The position numbers were made by a program, and so were the translations under genes. DNA of 38,568 nt, from the NCBI GenBank assembly GCA_964455935.1, contig CAYVZU010000022.1, forward strand, positions 1-38,568. The letters run 5' to 3'. The stretch is from CAYVZU01 sp964455935 (GTDB taxonomy: Bacteria; Fibrobacterota; CAYVZU01). Position 1 is the stretch's first letter, and each line of letters begins with the position of its first letter. The notes under the pieces are model-generated. The model saw only the letters and a list, made by a program, of their open reading frames with translations. It made no database searches and was not told the DNA's origin. Positions 16,898-24,947 of the stretch are shown in pieces.

Positions 16898-18328
16898 CTA
16901 CATTCCCGTGCCTCTGAACATGACCCAAACGGTCTTCAAGAGGATTTTCAGATCAAGCTTCAGCGACCATGTGTCGATGTATGCAAGATCCAGATGCATC
17001 CATTCATTAAAGGTGGTTTCATTGCGGCCGGAGATCTGCCATAGACAGGTAATTCCGGGTTTAACGCTTAGCCTGCGGCGATGCCAGTCCTGGGTGAAGC
17101 CGGCATAATCGCGGAGCGGAAGTGGTCGGGGGCCAACAAGGCTCATACTTCCGAGGAATACATTGACAAACTGCGGAAGCTCGTCCAAAGAGGTTTTTCG
17201 CAAAAAGTGGCCAACACGAGTAACGCGCGGATCGTTCTTGATTTTAAAGGCAGGCCCATCGGCTTCGTTTTTCGACTCCAGGGACTGTAGACGGTCCTCC
17301 GCGTCCGTATGCATCGTTCGGAATTTATATATCGTGAATCGTCGCTTGTTGAGTCCCACACGACTTTGCCGGAACAGCGCCGGGCCCGGAGTGGTAAGGC
17401 GGACAGCAATTCCAATAATAAGCATAAGGGGGGACGCAACCACAAGCACCAGGGTCGAAACGGCGAAATCGATCCACCGTTTGATGATCTTCTGCCAATC
17501 CCGGATTGCGCCTGTATAGTGCGAGATCATGGGCATTCCTTCCAATATGTCCACATCGGATCGGGCAATGGACATATGAAAAATATCGGAGGAAACGCGG
17601 ATGATGATCCCATGCTTCTCGCAATATCGCGCGAAGTCGGCCACCCAGGAATAATAGGAGTTCAGCGGCAAGCCGATAAACACCTCGTCCACAACGTTGT
17701 CCCGCAAATATTGAAACACCAAGTCCAGATTTCCGATCAGGGGATATCCCATTTTGTCGGCCTTGGCTGCCCCATGCCAGTCATCGTCTACAAATCCAAT
17801 CAATCGGTAGCCCAAATTCGGGTTGCTCGCGATCCGTTTGGCGAATTTCAGAGCGCGAATATTGGTACCAATTACCAAGATATGGCGGATGTTCCTTCCC
17901 CGCAGGCGCGCGTACCGCAAACCAATCCGGACCGAAGCGCGGATCACGATCAGCGAAGCCGAGGACAGGACAACAAAAAGCCCCAGGTATTTCCAGGACA
18001 AATGCGGCCATCGGAAAATTGTAAAGAGAACGGATCCAATCGCCGCACAGAAAAGGATCGCCTGAACGACCTCCAGGTTGACTTGCCAGAATTTTTGGAG
18101 CCTCTTGGACCGATAAAGTCCAAAAGTGAACAGGACTACATGCCAGATCTCGAGGGTAATTATGGCCGGAATCAGCTCGGACATGCGGACCGACTGCAGG
18201 AGGACATTTTTCTTTGTGGCAATAAAAGTCGGATTGGCGAGGAAAAGGGCGGAGAAGTGGCACGCAAAGAGAGCGGCAATATCCAACAGCTCATATAATT
18301 TCAGCAGCAGAATTCGTTTGAAATTCAT
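16898..18328 (-). CDS. Undecaprenyl-phosphate sugar-1-phosphate transferase (WcaJ/polyprenyl PHPT)
   Basis: The 476-residue enzyme would start repeat-unit synthesis by attaching a sugar phosphate to undecaprenyl phosphate. It has several N-terminal membrane helices, a CoA-binding/Rossmann-like central domain (ILVIGTNIRALKFAKRIAS) and a C-terminal catalytic domain. The last contains SRVGLNKRRFTIYKFRTM, DELPQFVNVFLGSMSLVGPR with the conserved GPRP, and KPGITCLWQISGRN. It is the most upstream gene of the main minus-strand operon. ATG 18328 was chosen because it gives the family start MNFKRILLLKLYELLD. Confidence 0.93.
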   Translation of the reverse strand: MNFKRILLLKLYELLDIAALFACHFSALFLANPTFIATKKNVLLQSVRMSELIPAIITLEIWHVVLFTFGLYRSKRLQKFWQVNLEVVQAILFCAAIGSVLFTIFRWPHLSWKYLGLFVVLSSASLIVIRASVRIGLRYARLRGRNIRHILVIGTNIRALKFAKRIASNPNLGYRLIGFVDDDWHGAAKADKMGYPLIGNLDLVFQYLRDNVVDEVFIGLPLNSYYSWVADFARYCEKHGIIIRVSSDIFHMSIARSDVDILEGMPMISHYTGAIRDWQKIIKRWIDFAVSTLVLVVASPLMLIIGIAVRLTTPGPALFRQSRVGLNKRRFTIYKFRTMHTDAEDRLQSLESKNEADGPAFKIKNDPRVTRVGHFLRKTSLDELPQFVNVFLGSMSLVGPRPLPLRDYAGFTQDWHRRRLSVKPGITCLWQISGRNETTFNEWMHLDLAYIDTWSLKLDLKILLKTVWVMFRGTGM

Positions 18329-18498
18329 ATGACGGTTAGGCCCCCGAGGCAATAATAATTAGATGCAAGGCAATATGTCCACAGAGGTGCTTTGGGAGAT
18401 TGGGAGATCCAAGGTACATGGTATCCCCCTGGGAGTTTGGGCGAGTTGTTTGTAATGGGGAATCCGAGTTGGAAGCGGTTACGATGGTATTTGGAAGC

Positions 18499-18567
18499 AG
18501 GCGGGCCTCCGAGGGTAGATTTTTTGTATGGCGTACAAAAAGCTGCCCGAAACCGGAAGGCCCGCCT
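18499..18567. repeat. Nested inverted repeat (hairpin) upstream of transposase remnant
   Basis: The outer arms are AGGCGGGCCTCCG (18499-18511) and CGGAAGGCCCGCCT (18554-18567), one base different. A perfect inner hairpin is TTTTTGTA (18521-18528), loop TGGCG, TACAAAAA (18534-18541). It lies between the EPS operon and the transposase frame. It may be an element end or a terminator. It does not match any named repeat I can confirm. Confidence 0.5.
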
Positions 18568-19068
18568 ACCATAATCAGGTGTGCCGGATGAAAGATAATG
18601 GATTTGATCTTCGAGTACGTATGGTATCCTACGCCAAACGTCACGGCAACAAAGCCACAGCGAGGGAATTCATGACCACGGTTCAAACGGTTTTTCGTAA
18701 GTGGCGCAAACGCTACGAAGAAAGCGGAAGCCTCGCCAGCCTTCGATCCCGAAGCCGCGCACCACGAAGCTGTCCCCAGAGCAATAGGTCCTATCCCTCC
18801 GCAGGCAATTGTTGACCATGGGCGCCAAACGCCTGAAAGAGGAGTTTGAACTGCCCTGTTCCCGTGAAGCCATCAGCCGAATCCTCCGCCAACACGGGCT
18901 TATCGTAAAGCGGCAAGAAGTGGAAGCAAAAACAGGATCTCCGCGCAATGAAAGGAAAATGGCGCCTTTTCGAACAAATCTCCATCGATACAAAGGACCT
19001 AACCGTTTCCCTACCAACTCCAAGCGCGGTCTTCCGCCGAATGCAGGCGATCGGCGGGGTTACGGAAA
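18528..19068 (+). pseudogene. Degenerate IS481-like transposase remnant
   Basis: The frame starting at ATG 18528 reads MKDNGFDLRVRMVSYAKRHG and VFRKWRKRYEESGSLASL, a helix-turn-helix of an IS481/IS3-type transposase. It then breaks into stops. The next pieces occur in other frames: MGAKRLKEEFELP and ISRILRQHGLIVKR (about 18818-18917) and MKGKWRLFEQISIDTKDL (about 18948-19001). At least two frameshifts are needed, and the catalytic DDE part is missing. It ends where ndk begins its stop codon. This is a dead copy, possibly truncated by recombination. Confidence 0.7.
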
Positions 19069-19458
19069 CAGGATCGCCTTCTCCCGCTCTACGTTGGCCG
19101 GGCTGTCGGAGGCGTGGATGATATTCTCGCGGCCGTTGGAGGCGTAGTCGTGACGGAGGGTGCCCGGATCGGCGTTGGCCGGGTCGGTCGCGCCCACCAG
19201 TTTGCGCATGCGCACAATGGCGTTCTCGCCCTCGACCACCACGGCCAGCGTGGGGCCCGAGGTCATGAACTTAATCAGGGGTTCGAAAAAGGATTTGCCC
19301 CGGTGCTCGCCGTAAAAACGTTCGGCCAGGCTCTGGTCGAACCGGAATATCTTCATGGCTGCAAATTTGAAGCGAGCCCGCTCCAGGCGCAGCAGGACCT
19401 CACCCACAAGGCCCTTGGCAAACGCATCCGGTTTGAGCATGATCAACGTTTGTTCCAT
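19060..19458 (-). CDS. ndk: Nucleoside diphosphate kinase
   Basis: The 132-residue enzyme transfers a gamma phosphate between NTPs and NDPs through a phosphohistidine. The hallmarks are LIMLKPDAFAKG, FYGEHRGKSFFEPLIKFMTSG, NAIVRMRKLVGATDP and NIIHASDS, with the catalytic His115. ATG 19458 follows GGAG at a normal distance. The length is a little below the typical 137-155. The C-terminus ends AILFP, right at the remnant of the transposase, so the last few residues may have been altered by that insertion. Reads as functional. Confidence 0.93.
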   Translation of the reverse strand: MEQTLIMLKPDAFAKGLVGEVLLRLERARFKFAAMKIFRFDQSLAERFYGEHRGKSFFEPLIKFMTSGPTLAVVVEGENAIVRMRKLVGATDPANADPGTLRHDYASNGRENIIHASDSPANVEREKAILFP

Positions 19459-19481
19459 TGGATCTCCAATAACAAAATTAA

Positions 19482-19664
19482 TTGGACAGGATAACGGGAT
19501 TGACTGGATTCTCAATCCTTTCGATCCCATTTTTCCGGATCAACTCTCTTGTCCTTTTTCTTACCTCAACCCATTTGAGCCGATGATCTTCTGCATTACT
19601 GCTCGATTTCCATCGCTGTTGTTCTCCGGCATCCGCAATCCCGTCCATCCTGTTATCCCGTCAA
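19482..19664. repeat. GGAT-word inverted repeat flanking the ndk-icd spacer
   Basis: Left arm 19482-19510 carries GGACAGGATAACGGGATTG; right arm 19637-19664 is its imperfect inverse, with one gap and four mismatches over about 28 bases. The words repeat GGAT every nine or so bases. The right arm reaches to within eight bases of the icd stop, and the enclosed spacer contains no gene. Confidence 0.5.
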
Positions 19665-19671
19665 ATTCTCT

Positions 19672-20844
19672 TCACTTCATGTTCTCGATAATTGCTTTTC
19701 CAAACTCGCTGCACTTCAGCAATGTGGCGCCTTCCATTAACCGATGAAAATCATACGTGACCCGCTTCTGGCCGATGGCGCGGTCCAGCCCCGTGATAAT
19801 CAGGTCCGCCGCTTCCGTCCAGCCCAGGTGGCGCAGCATCATTTCGCCGGAGAGAATGACCGATCCGGGGTTGACCACATCCTGATCGGCGTACTTGGGA
19901 GCGGTGCCGTGGGTTGCTTCGAAAATCGCATGGCCCGTGACATAGTTGATGTTTCCCCCTGGGGCAATGCCGATTCCGCCCACCTGGGCCGCAAGCGCGT
20001 CGGACATGTAGTCGCCGTTGAGGTTCATGGTCGCGACCACATCGAACTCGGTGGGCCGGGTCAGGATCTGCTGCAGAAAAATATCGGCGATCACGTCCTT
20101 GATCAGAATTTTGCCGGCCGGCACTTTGCCTTTGCAATCTTCCCAGGAAACGGTCTCGTTGGGGAATTCCTGCTTGGCCAGCTCGTAACCCCACTTCATA
20201 AAGGCGCCCTCGGTGAACTTCTGGATATTGCCTTTGTGCACAAGGGTAACGCTCTTTCGCTTGTTGTCAATGGCGTAGCGAATTGCCGCGCGAATCAGCC
20301 GTTTGGAGCCACTTTCGCTGATGGGCTTGATGCCGATGGCGGAATCGGATTTGATGTCCCAGTTGAATTCTTTCTTCATAAACTCGATCAATTTCCTGGC
20401 CTGATCGCTATGGGCCGGTTGTTCCTTTCCGGCATACACGTCCTCGGTGTTTTCGCGGAAGACGACCATGTCCACACATTCGGGATGCTTCACCGGACTG
20501 GGCACACCCTTAAACCAGCGCACCGGCCGCAGACACACGTATAAATCCAACACCTGGCGGAGCGTCACATTCAAACTGCGGAACCCTTCGCCAATCGGCG
20601 TGGTCAGCGGGCCTTTAATGCCGATCTTGTGTTTGCGGAACGATTCGACCGTCTCATCGGGCAGCCAGTTGCCGGTTTGCTTAAAGGCCTTTTCCCCTGC
20701 CAATACCTCGACCCACTTGATCTTTCGCTTTGCGCCATAGGCCTTATCCACGGCAGCGTCAAACACGGGTTGCGAAGCACGCCAGATATCACGTCCGGTC
20801 CCATCACCTTCAATAAATGGAATGATGGGTCTGTCTTGGGGCAT
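19672..20844 (-). CDS. icd: Isocitrate dehydrogenase, NADP-type
   Basis: The 390-residue enzyme decarboxylates isocitrate to 2-oxoglutarate and generates NADPH in the TCA cycle. Substrate residues SLNVTLRQ (Ser90, Asn92, Arg96) and the VYAGKEQPAHSDQARKLIEF region are present. Cofactor-site residues HGTAPKYADQD and TYDFHRLM (Lys-Tyr and Tyr...Arg) match the NADP-dependent E. coli type. ATG 20844 follows GGAGG; the in-frame ATG 12 bases upstream would place that site inside the gene, so it was rejected. The frame continues to 20955 but is not needed. Confidence 0.94.
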   Translation of the reverse strand: MPQDRPIIPFIEGDGTGRDIWRASQPVFDAAVDKAYGAKRKIKWVEVLAGEKAFKQTGNWLPDETVESFRKHKIGIKGPLTTPIGEGFRSLNVTLRQVLDLYVCLRPVRWFKGVPSPVKHPECVDMVVFRENTEDVYAGKEQPAHSDQARKLIEFMKKEFNWDIKSDSAIGIKPISESGSKRLIRAAIRYAIDNKRKSVTLVHKGNIQKFTEGAFMKWGYELAKQEFPNETVSWEDCKGKVPAGKILIKDVIADIFLQQILTRPTEFDVVATMNLNGDYMSDALAAQVGGIGIAPGGNINYVTGHAIFEATHGTAPKYADQDVVNPGSVILSGEMMLRHLGWTEAADLIITGLDRAIGQKRVTYDFHRLMEGATLLKCSEFGKAIIENMK

Positions 20845-21000
20845 CGTGTCCTCCATGGTGAAAGTAAGAGCAAAAAAAGATACTATCTGGGGGCGGAAAA
20901 AATCAGGCCGATCGACGACTTGGATTTTCCATTTTTCACGGCTCCAAAGCCGCATTCGCTTTCCGGTCCCAAACCTCCAAACACGTTTCGGCGCTTTTTC

Positions 21001-21029
21001 TGGACTTCGTTCGTCATTGTGTGTAAATT
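21001..21029 (+). promoter_or_regulatory. Candidate sigma70-like promoter for the STAS gene
   Basis: TGGACT (21001-21006), a 17-base spacer, and TAAATT (21024-21029) lie about 40 bases before the STAS start. A strong GGGAGGGG ribosome site precedes that start. The -35 box fits only moderately. Confidence 0.4.
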
Positions 21030-21067
21030 ACTTCAGATTGGCTCAGATCAGGGAGGGGTCGATAATC

Positions 21068-21373
21068 ATGGTAGAACTCAAAGTGTTTGAGGAAAACAAG
21101 GCCGAAGTCGTGGTGGGGGACGATATCGTCTCCGAAACAGTAAACGATTTGTCCTACGCCCTTACCGAAGCGGCAGCCAAGGGCTGCCAGGAAATCGATG
21201 TGAACATGGACGGCGTTCAATATATCAATTCAAGCGGACTGAGCATTCTGGTGGGCGCCCACTCCAAGCTCAAGACCAAAGGCGGCCGTCTTCGCATCAC
21301 GCATGCCTCGCAGGACCTGATGGAGTTCTTCGACTCGATCAACCTGACGCAGGTTTTCGAAATCACCCAGTAG
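21068..21373 (+). CDS. STAS-domain protein (anti-sigma factor antagonist type)
   Basis: The 101-residue protein is a single STAS domain of the SpoIIAA/anti-anti-sigma type. The signature VQYINSSGLSILVGAHSKL carries the regulatory serines 55 and 56. Such proteins bind a kinase/anti-sigma partner when unphosphorylated. No partner kinase is next to it. It is divergent from icd and convergent with the phosphatase gene. ATG 21068 is supported by GGGAGGGG. Confidence 0.85.
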   Translation: MVELKVFEENKAEVVVGDDIVSETVNDLSYALTEAAAKGCQEIDVNMDGVQYINSSGLSILVGAHSKLKTKGGRLRITHASQDLMEFFDSINLTQVFEITQ

Positions 21374-21407
21374 AAGAGCGCCCTGCCTGCACCAATCGGT
21401 CCGCGGA

Positions 21408-22067
21408 TCAACCCCGATCGGGCCGGCCTCTCCTCACAATCGGCAAAATTTCCTCAATTCCCAGCGCGACAAAACCCGCCTTCTGATGCAATGACGTCTG
21501 ACGGCCCTCATAATCGACCAGGCATGTAGTACAGCCCGCGGCTTTTCCGGCCATAAGATCCAGTTCCGTATCCCCAACCACCAGGCACTCGCGCGCGGGG
21601 ATTTTGAGGATTTGTGCTGTCTTTAAAAATACCGCCGGATCGGGCTTGGTGGGAATATCTTCGCACCCCACAATCGCGCGGAAGTGCGGTCGCAGGCTGA
21701 AATGATCGATGATCGGTTCGGCGTATTCCATGGGTTTTGATGTGGAAATCGCTTTGGGCGTGGAGGCCAATTCCTGGAGAGTCTCCTTGACACCCGGAAA
21801 GACAACCGTCCGGTCGAACATGCACTCCCTGTAATGGCGCCGGTAGAACGCCTTGACCTGCTGCAGCTCATCGGGCGGCACCCGGTCGACGCGAACGCCT
21901 CTGAGATGCGCATAGACCATGCCCAGGCTGGCGCCCCGCAGGGGACCCAGTTCGCCGATGGTGGTCGGCAGCCCCATGTCGGCCAGCGCGGCCGCCATGG
22001 CTGTATTGATGTCGGGTTGCGAATCGACCAGCGTTCCGTCGAGATCAAAAAGGATGGCGCCAAACAT
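21408..22067 (-). CDS. HAD-family hydrolase, phosphoglycolate-phosphatase-like
   Basis: The 219-residue enzyme has the HAD motifs: FDLDGTLVDS with nucleophile Asp8 and acid/base Asp10, an ISTSKPMEYAE segment corresponding to motif II, KPDPAVF (motif III Lys) and VVGDTELDLMAGKAAG (motif IV). It belongs to the Gph/PGP-like subgroup, which removes phosphate from small substrates; the exact substrate is unproven. It starts 15 bases after the zinc-ribbon/STAS gene, so it is probably in the trpE operon. Confidence 0.85.
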   Translation of the reverse strand: MFGAILFDLDGTLVDSQPDINTAMAAALADMGLPTTIGELGPLRGASLGMVYAHLRGVRVDRVPPDELQQVKAFYRRHYRECMFDRTVVFPGVKETLQELASTPKAISTSKPMEYAEPIIDHFSLRPHFRAIVGCEDIPTKPDPAVFLKTAQILKIPARECLVVGDTELDLMAGKAAGCTTCLVDYEGRQTSLHQKAGFVALGIEEILPIVRRGRPDRG

Positions 22068-22082
22068 GGTGAGTGCCTGCGA

Positions 22083-22574
22083 TTATTCCTGCTCGACCAG
22101 CAGGAAGGAAAGGCTTGTCATGCGAAAGGCGTCGCGCAGATCGGCGGACAGCCGGCCAATGCGAAACTCGCAGCCGCTTCCCTCGCAAAGTTTGTAAACT
22201 TTGAGGACGGATCCGAAGGAAGCGCTGTTGATGGATCGCGAGACCGAAAGATCGAGAAGCATCCGGCGGCACCCGCCCTCGAGCAGATGCGCGGCCGTCT
22301 TGCGCAGGTCCTCCACGTTCTTCTGCCAATTGTCATCGGGAAAGCGGATGATTTTACAATTGTTTTCTTCGTGAAACGGCAGCAGGTTGCGCTTTCGTTG
22401 GGTGTGCGTCACGGATTTGGGCTTGTTCAGACGCCAGGTCGTTTTGCAGGCTCCGCAGAAATACCGGCTGGTCCCCTGCAGAAGCCGAAGGACCCGTTTA
22501 AGACCCTTGTCGATGATGCGCACACTGGAATTGTTGCAGCGGGGACAGACCACAACGGGCGACCAGTCAGTCAC
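22083..22574 (-). CDS. Zinc-ribbon / STAS-like fusion protein
   Basis: The 163-residue protein joins two parts. The N-terminus has VVCPRCNN (Cys10, Cys13) and YFCGACKTTW (Cys40, Cys43), a treble-clef/zinc-ribbon pattern. A basic linker (THTQRKRNL) follows. The C-terminal domain begins DDNWQKNVEDLRKTA and has MLLDLSVSRSINSASFGSVL, which resembles a STAS strand-helix core with Ser in the regulatory position. The combination suggests a regulatory protein that binds nucleic acid or a protein partner. It overlaps trpE by four bases (ATGA). It is not recognised as a named family, and the STAS call is by pattern only. Confidence 0.6.
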   Translation of the reverse strand: MTDWSPVVVCPRCNNSSVRIIDKGLKRVLRLLQGTSRYFCGACKTTWRLNKPKSVTHTQRKRNLLPFHEENNCKIIRFPDDNWQKNVEDLRKTAAHLLEGGCRRMLLDLSVSRSINSASFGSVLKVYKLCEGSGCEFRIGRLSADLRDAFRMTSLSFLLVEQE

Positions 22575-24055
22575 AGCTCCTCCTGAAGAGCCTCCGCCAT
22601 TTCAATGGCGCGAAAGAGCGCTTTGGCTTTGTTGCGGCACTCCTCGTATTCAAGCGCGGCGACGGAGTCGGCCACAATGCCGGCGCCGGCCTGAACCCGG
22701 ATCTGTCCGGATTTCATGACCAACGTACGGATCACAATGCAGGTGTCGAGGTTGCCCGAGAAATCGATATAGCCCAGGGCGCCGCCGTAAATGCCGCGGC
22801 GGCAGGGCTCGAGTTCGCTAATGATTTCCATGGCCCGGACCTTGGGCGCGCCCGACAGGGTTCCGGCCGGAAAGCAAGCGAACAGCGCATCGACGGGAGA
22901 AATGTCCCTGCGCAGGCAGCCACGCACATTGGAGACGATGTGCATAACATGGCTGTAGCGCTCGATATGCATCATCTCGTCCACAACCACGCTTCCGCAT
23001 TCCGAAACCCGGCCCAGGTCGTTGCGGCCCAGGTCGACCAGCATGACATGCTCGGCGCGTTCCTTTTCATCGGCCAGCAATTCTTTGGCAAGGTTGTCGT
23101 CCTCCTGGGCGGTTTTGCCGCGCGGCCGCGTGCCGGCAATGGGACGGGCCTCGATCATGGCGTTCTCCACGCGAACCAGCATCTCGGGCGAGGACCCCAC
23201 CACGTAGGCGTCATCGAGCTTGAGGAAAAACATGTAGGGCGAGGGGTTGACCATGCGCAGGCAGCGGTACAGGTCAAAGGGATCGGTTTCGCTGCGCGTT
23301 TCGAACCGCTGTGAAAGAACGACCTGAAAGGCGTCGCCGGCGCGGATGTACTCTTTGATCCGGTCCACGGCGGCCATATACTCCTCGCGCTTGAAATTCG
23401 AAACCGGTCCGCTCCGGGCCACCGCCATGGGCGCCTTGCGCGCGCGGTTCAGCGGAAGCCGGATCATCTTTTCCAGCCGGCTTAGTTCGTCGCAGGCGGC
23501 CTGGTACTTGCTTTCCAGCGTCCCCGGGCCCGCCGTAAGAATGTTATTGATCAGAATCAGTTTGTGCTGGCGGTTGTCGAAGACCACAAGGACCCGGTAA
23601 AACCCAAAATCGATATCTTCGACAAAACCATCTTCCTTTTCCGGCAGGGGGATTTTTTCGAAGAGCTTGATCGTGTCATAGGCAAAATAGCCCACGGCGC
23701 CGCAACTGAAACGGGGCAAAGTGGCCGGATGATACGACCGGTATTCGGAGACCAGGCGCTTGAGCCGTTCCACGGGATGACTGTCGCCGGCTTCTTCCAG
23801 GGCTCCGCTGATGCGGTAATGCATTCCGCTGGCCCGAAAACGGAGAAAGGGATCGATGCCAATAAACGAGTAGCGCGCGACTTTCTCGCCGCCCTCGACG
23901 CTTTCAAGGAGAAACGAAACGGGACGGCTTCGGCCGACTTTGGCAAAAGCCGAAACCGGCGTCTCCATATCCGCGATCAGTTCGCACCAGACCGGAATGA
24001 CATTGCATCCGCGGGCCGCCTTTTCGACATCCGCCAAGGTGGGTTGAATTTGCAT
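22571..24055 (-). CDS. trpE: Anthranilate synthase component I
   Basis: The 494-residue enzyme converts chorismate to anthranilate using ammonia from the glutaminase subunit TrpG, the first step of tryptophan synthesis. It has the feedback motif LLES (residues 49-52). The catalytic core contains PYMFFLKLDDAYVVGSSPEM, IAGTRPRGKT, VDLGRNDLGRV and FPAGTLSGAPKVRAMEII. No trpG is adjacent. ATG 24055 was chosen over an upstream TTG (24082) that has no ribosome site. The neighbouring zinc-ribbon/STAS and phosphatase genes follow in what looks like one transcript. Confidence 0.95.
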   Translation of the reverse strand: MQIQPTLADVEKAARGCNVIPVWCELIADMETPVSAFAKVGRSRPVSFLLESVEGGEKVARYSFIGIDPFLRFRASGMHYRISGALEEAGDSHPVERLKRLVSEYRSYHPATLPRFSCGAVGYFAYDTIKLFEKIPLPEKEDGFVEDIDFGFYRVLVVFDNRQHKLILINNILTAGPGTLESKYQAACDELSRLEKMIRLPLNRARKAPMAVARSGPVSNFKREEYMAAVDRIKEYIRAGDAFQVVLSQRFETRSETDPFDLYRCLRMVNPSPYMFFLKLDDAYVVGSSPEMLVRVENAMIEARPIAGTRPRGKTAQEDDNLAKELLADEKERAEHVMLVDLGRNDLGRVSECGSVVVDEMMHIERYSHVMHIVSNVRGCLRRDISPVDALFACFPAGTLSGAPKVRAMEIISELEPCRRGIYGGALGYIDFSGNLDTCIVIRTLVMKSGQIRVQAGAGIVADSVAALEYEECRNKAKALFRAIEMAEALQEEL

Positions 24056-24407
24056 AAGCTGCAAAATATGGTTTTGATCCAATGGGGTTCAATTGGCAAT
24101 CGGCGATTATTCACCGTGGAGGCATAGCGCGTTAAAGCCGCAACCAAATTTTTTCAACAGGATATCTGGATCTTCTCATGGATTTTCAGGAGAAAGAGCT
24201 TTTATCCTGTAATCCTGGTCAAAAATCTTCAAGTTAGTTATTTGTTGAGCGCTGACTCACATCTCGTGGAAAACCCGTTGAAAACCTCGTAACTCGTGCC
24301 GTTTCTTGGTGGTAATCCGCTTGAGTACTTGCTTCAGCTAAATGAAGTGTATATATTTCATTTAAATACAAGATGTTGTAGCAAAACACCTACTGGAGGA
24401 ATTTGAA
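24056..24407. promoter_or_regulatory. Divergent trpE/nrdR intergenic region with palindromes
   Basis: The 352 bases hold no gene. Near nrdR, TAAATGAA (24339-24346) and TTCATTTA (24357-24364) form an 8+8 perfect inverted repeat around GTGTATATAT. A second, shorter palindrome TACAA-GATG-TTGTA (24367-24380) follows. Both lie within 70 bases of the nrdR start and look like operator sites. At 24158-24217 GGAT/ATCC-type words recur (CAGGAT, ATCCTG twice), like the repeat between ndk and icd. No trpE attenuator or run of Trp codons was found. Confidence 0.5.
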
Positions 24408-24863
24408 ATGAAGTGTCCTTTTTGCGGAAATGAGGAGAACAAGGTTGTTGACTCCCGTTCAAGCAAAGAAGGTCATGCTGTGCGACGCCGGCGTGAGTGC
24501 ATAGAGTGCGAAAAGCGCTATACTACTTATGAATATATAGAGAACGTCCCCCTGACAGTAATCAAGAAAGACAACCGGCGGGAAGACTACGATCGCGAGA
24601 AGCTCCTGGGCGGAATCAAGACTGCATGCAAAAAGCGGCCTATCAGCATCAAGAAGATCGAATCGATTGTGGATAAGATCACATCGAAGATCGAAAACAT
24701 GGGAACCACCGAGGTTAAGAGCACCATCATCGGCGAGCTCGTTATGAAGGAGCTCTACGAGCTTGACGAGGTGGCCTATGTCCGCTTTGCCTCCGTTTAT
24801 CGCCAGTTCAAGGACCGGACCCAGTTCCTCTCGGAATTAAAAGAGCTGGAAACGAAGGAATAA
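24408..24863 (+). CDS. nrdR: Transcriptional repressor of ribonucleotide reductase genes
   Basis: The 151-residue protein has the N-terminal zinc ribbon CPFCGNEENKVVDSR with a second CIECEKRYTTYE pair and an RRRREC basic segment, then an ATP-cone domain (LTVIKKDNRREDYDREKLL and ELDEVAYVRFASVYRQF). The family senses dATP/ATP and represses nrd operons. The length is typical. ATG 24408 follows GGAGGAA. Its own upstream palindromes may bind it or another regulator, but they do not match the known NrdR box well. Confidence 0.95.
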   Translation: MKCPFCGNEENKVVDSRSSKEGHAVRRRRECIECEKRYTTYEYIENVPLTVIKKDNRREDYDREKLLGGIKTACKKRPISIKKIESIVDKITSKIENMGTTEVKSTIIGELVMKELYELDEVAYVRFASVYRQFKDRTQFLSELKELETKE

Positions 24864-24947
24864 GTTCTCGTCAGGATGTCCGGGCCGCGCGCATTCCACC
24901 CGCCGCGCTTGAACGTATTCCAGAGACTATCAATTATATTAGTTGGC

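Noticed and set aside
18336..18686. 116-residue minus-strand frame upstream of the WcaJ-type gene
   Set aside because: It overlaps the hairpin and transposase remnant and has no family pattern or ribosome site.
24339..24364. Canonical NrdR box
   Set aside because: The sequence has the AT-rich centre but not the ACA...TGT ends at the usual positions.
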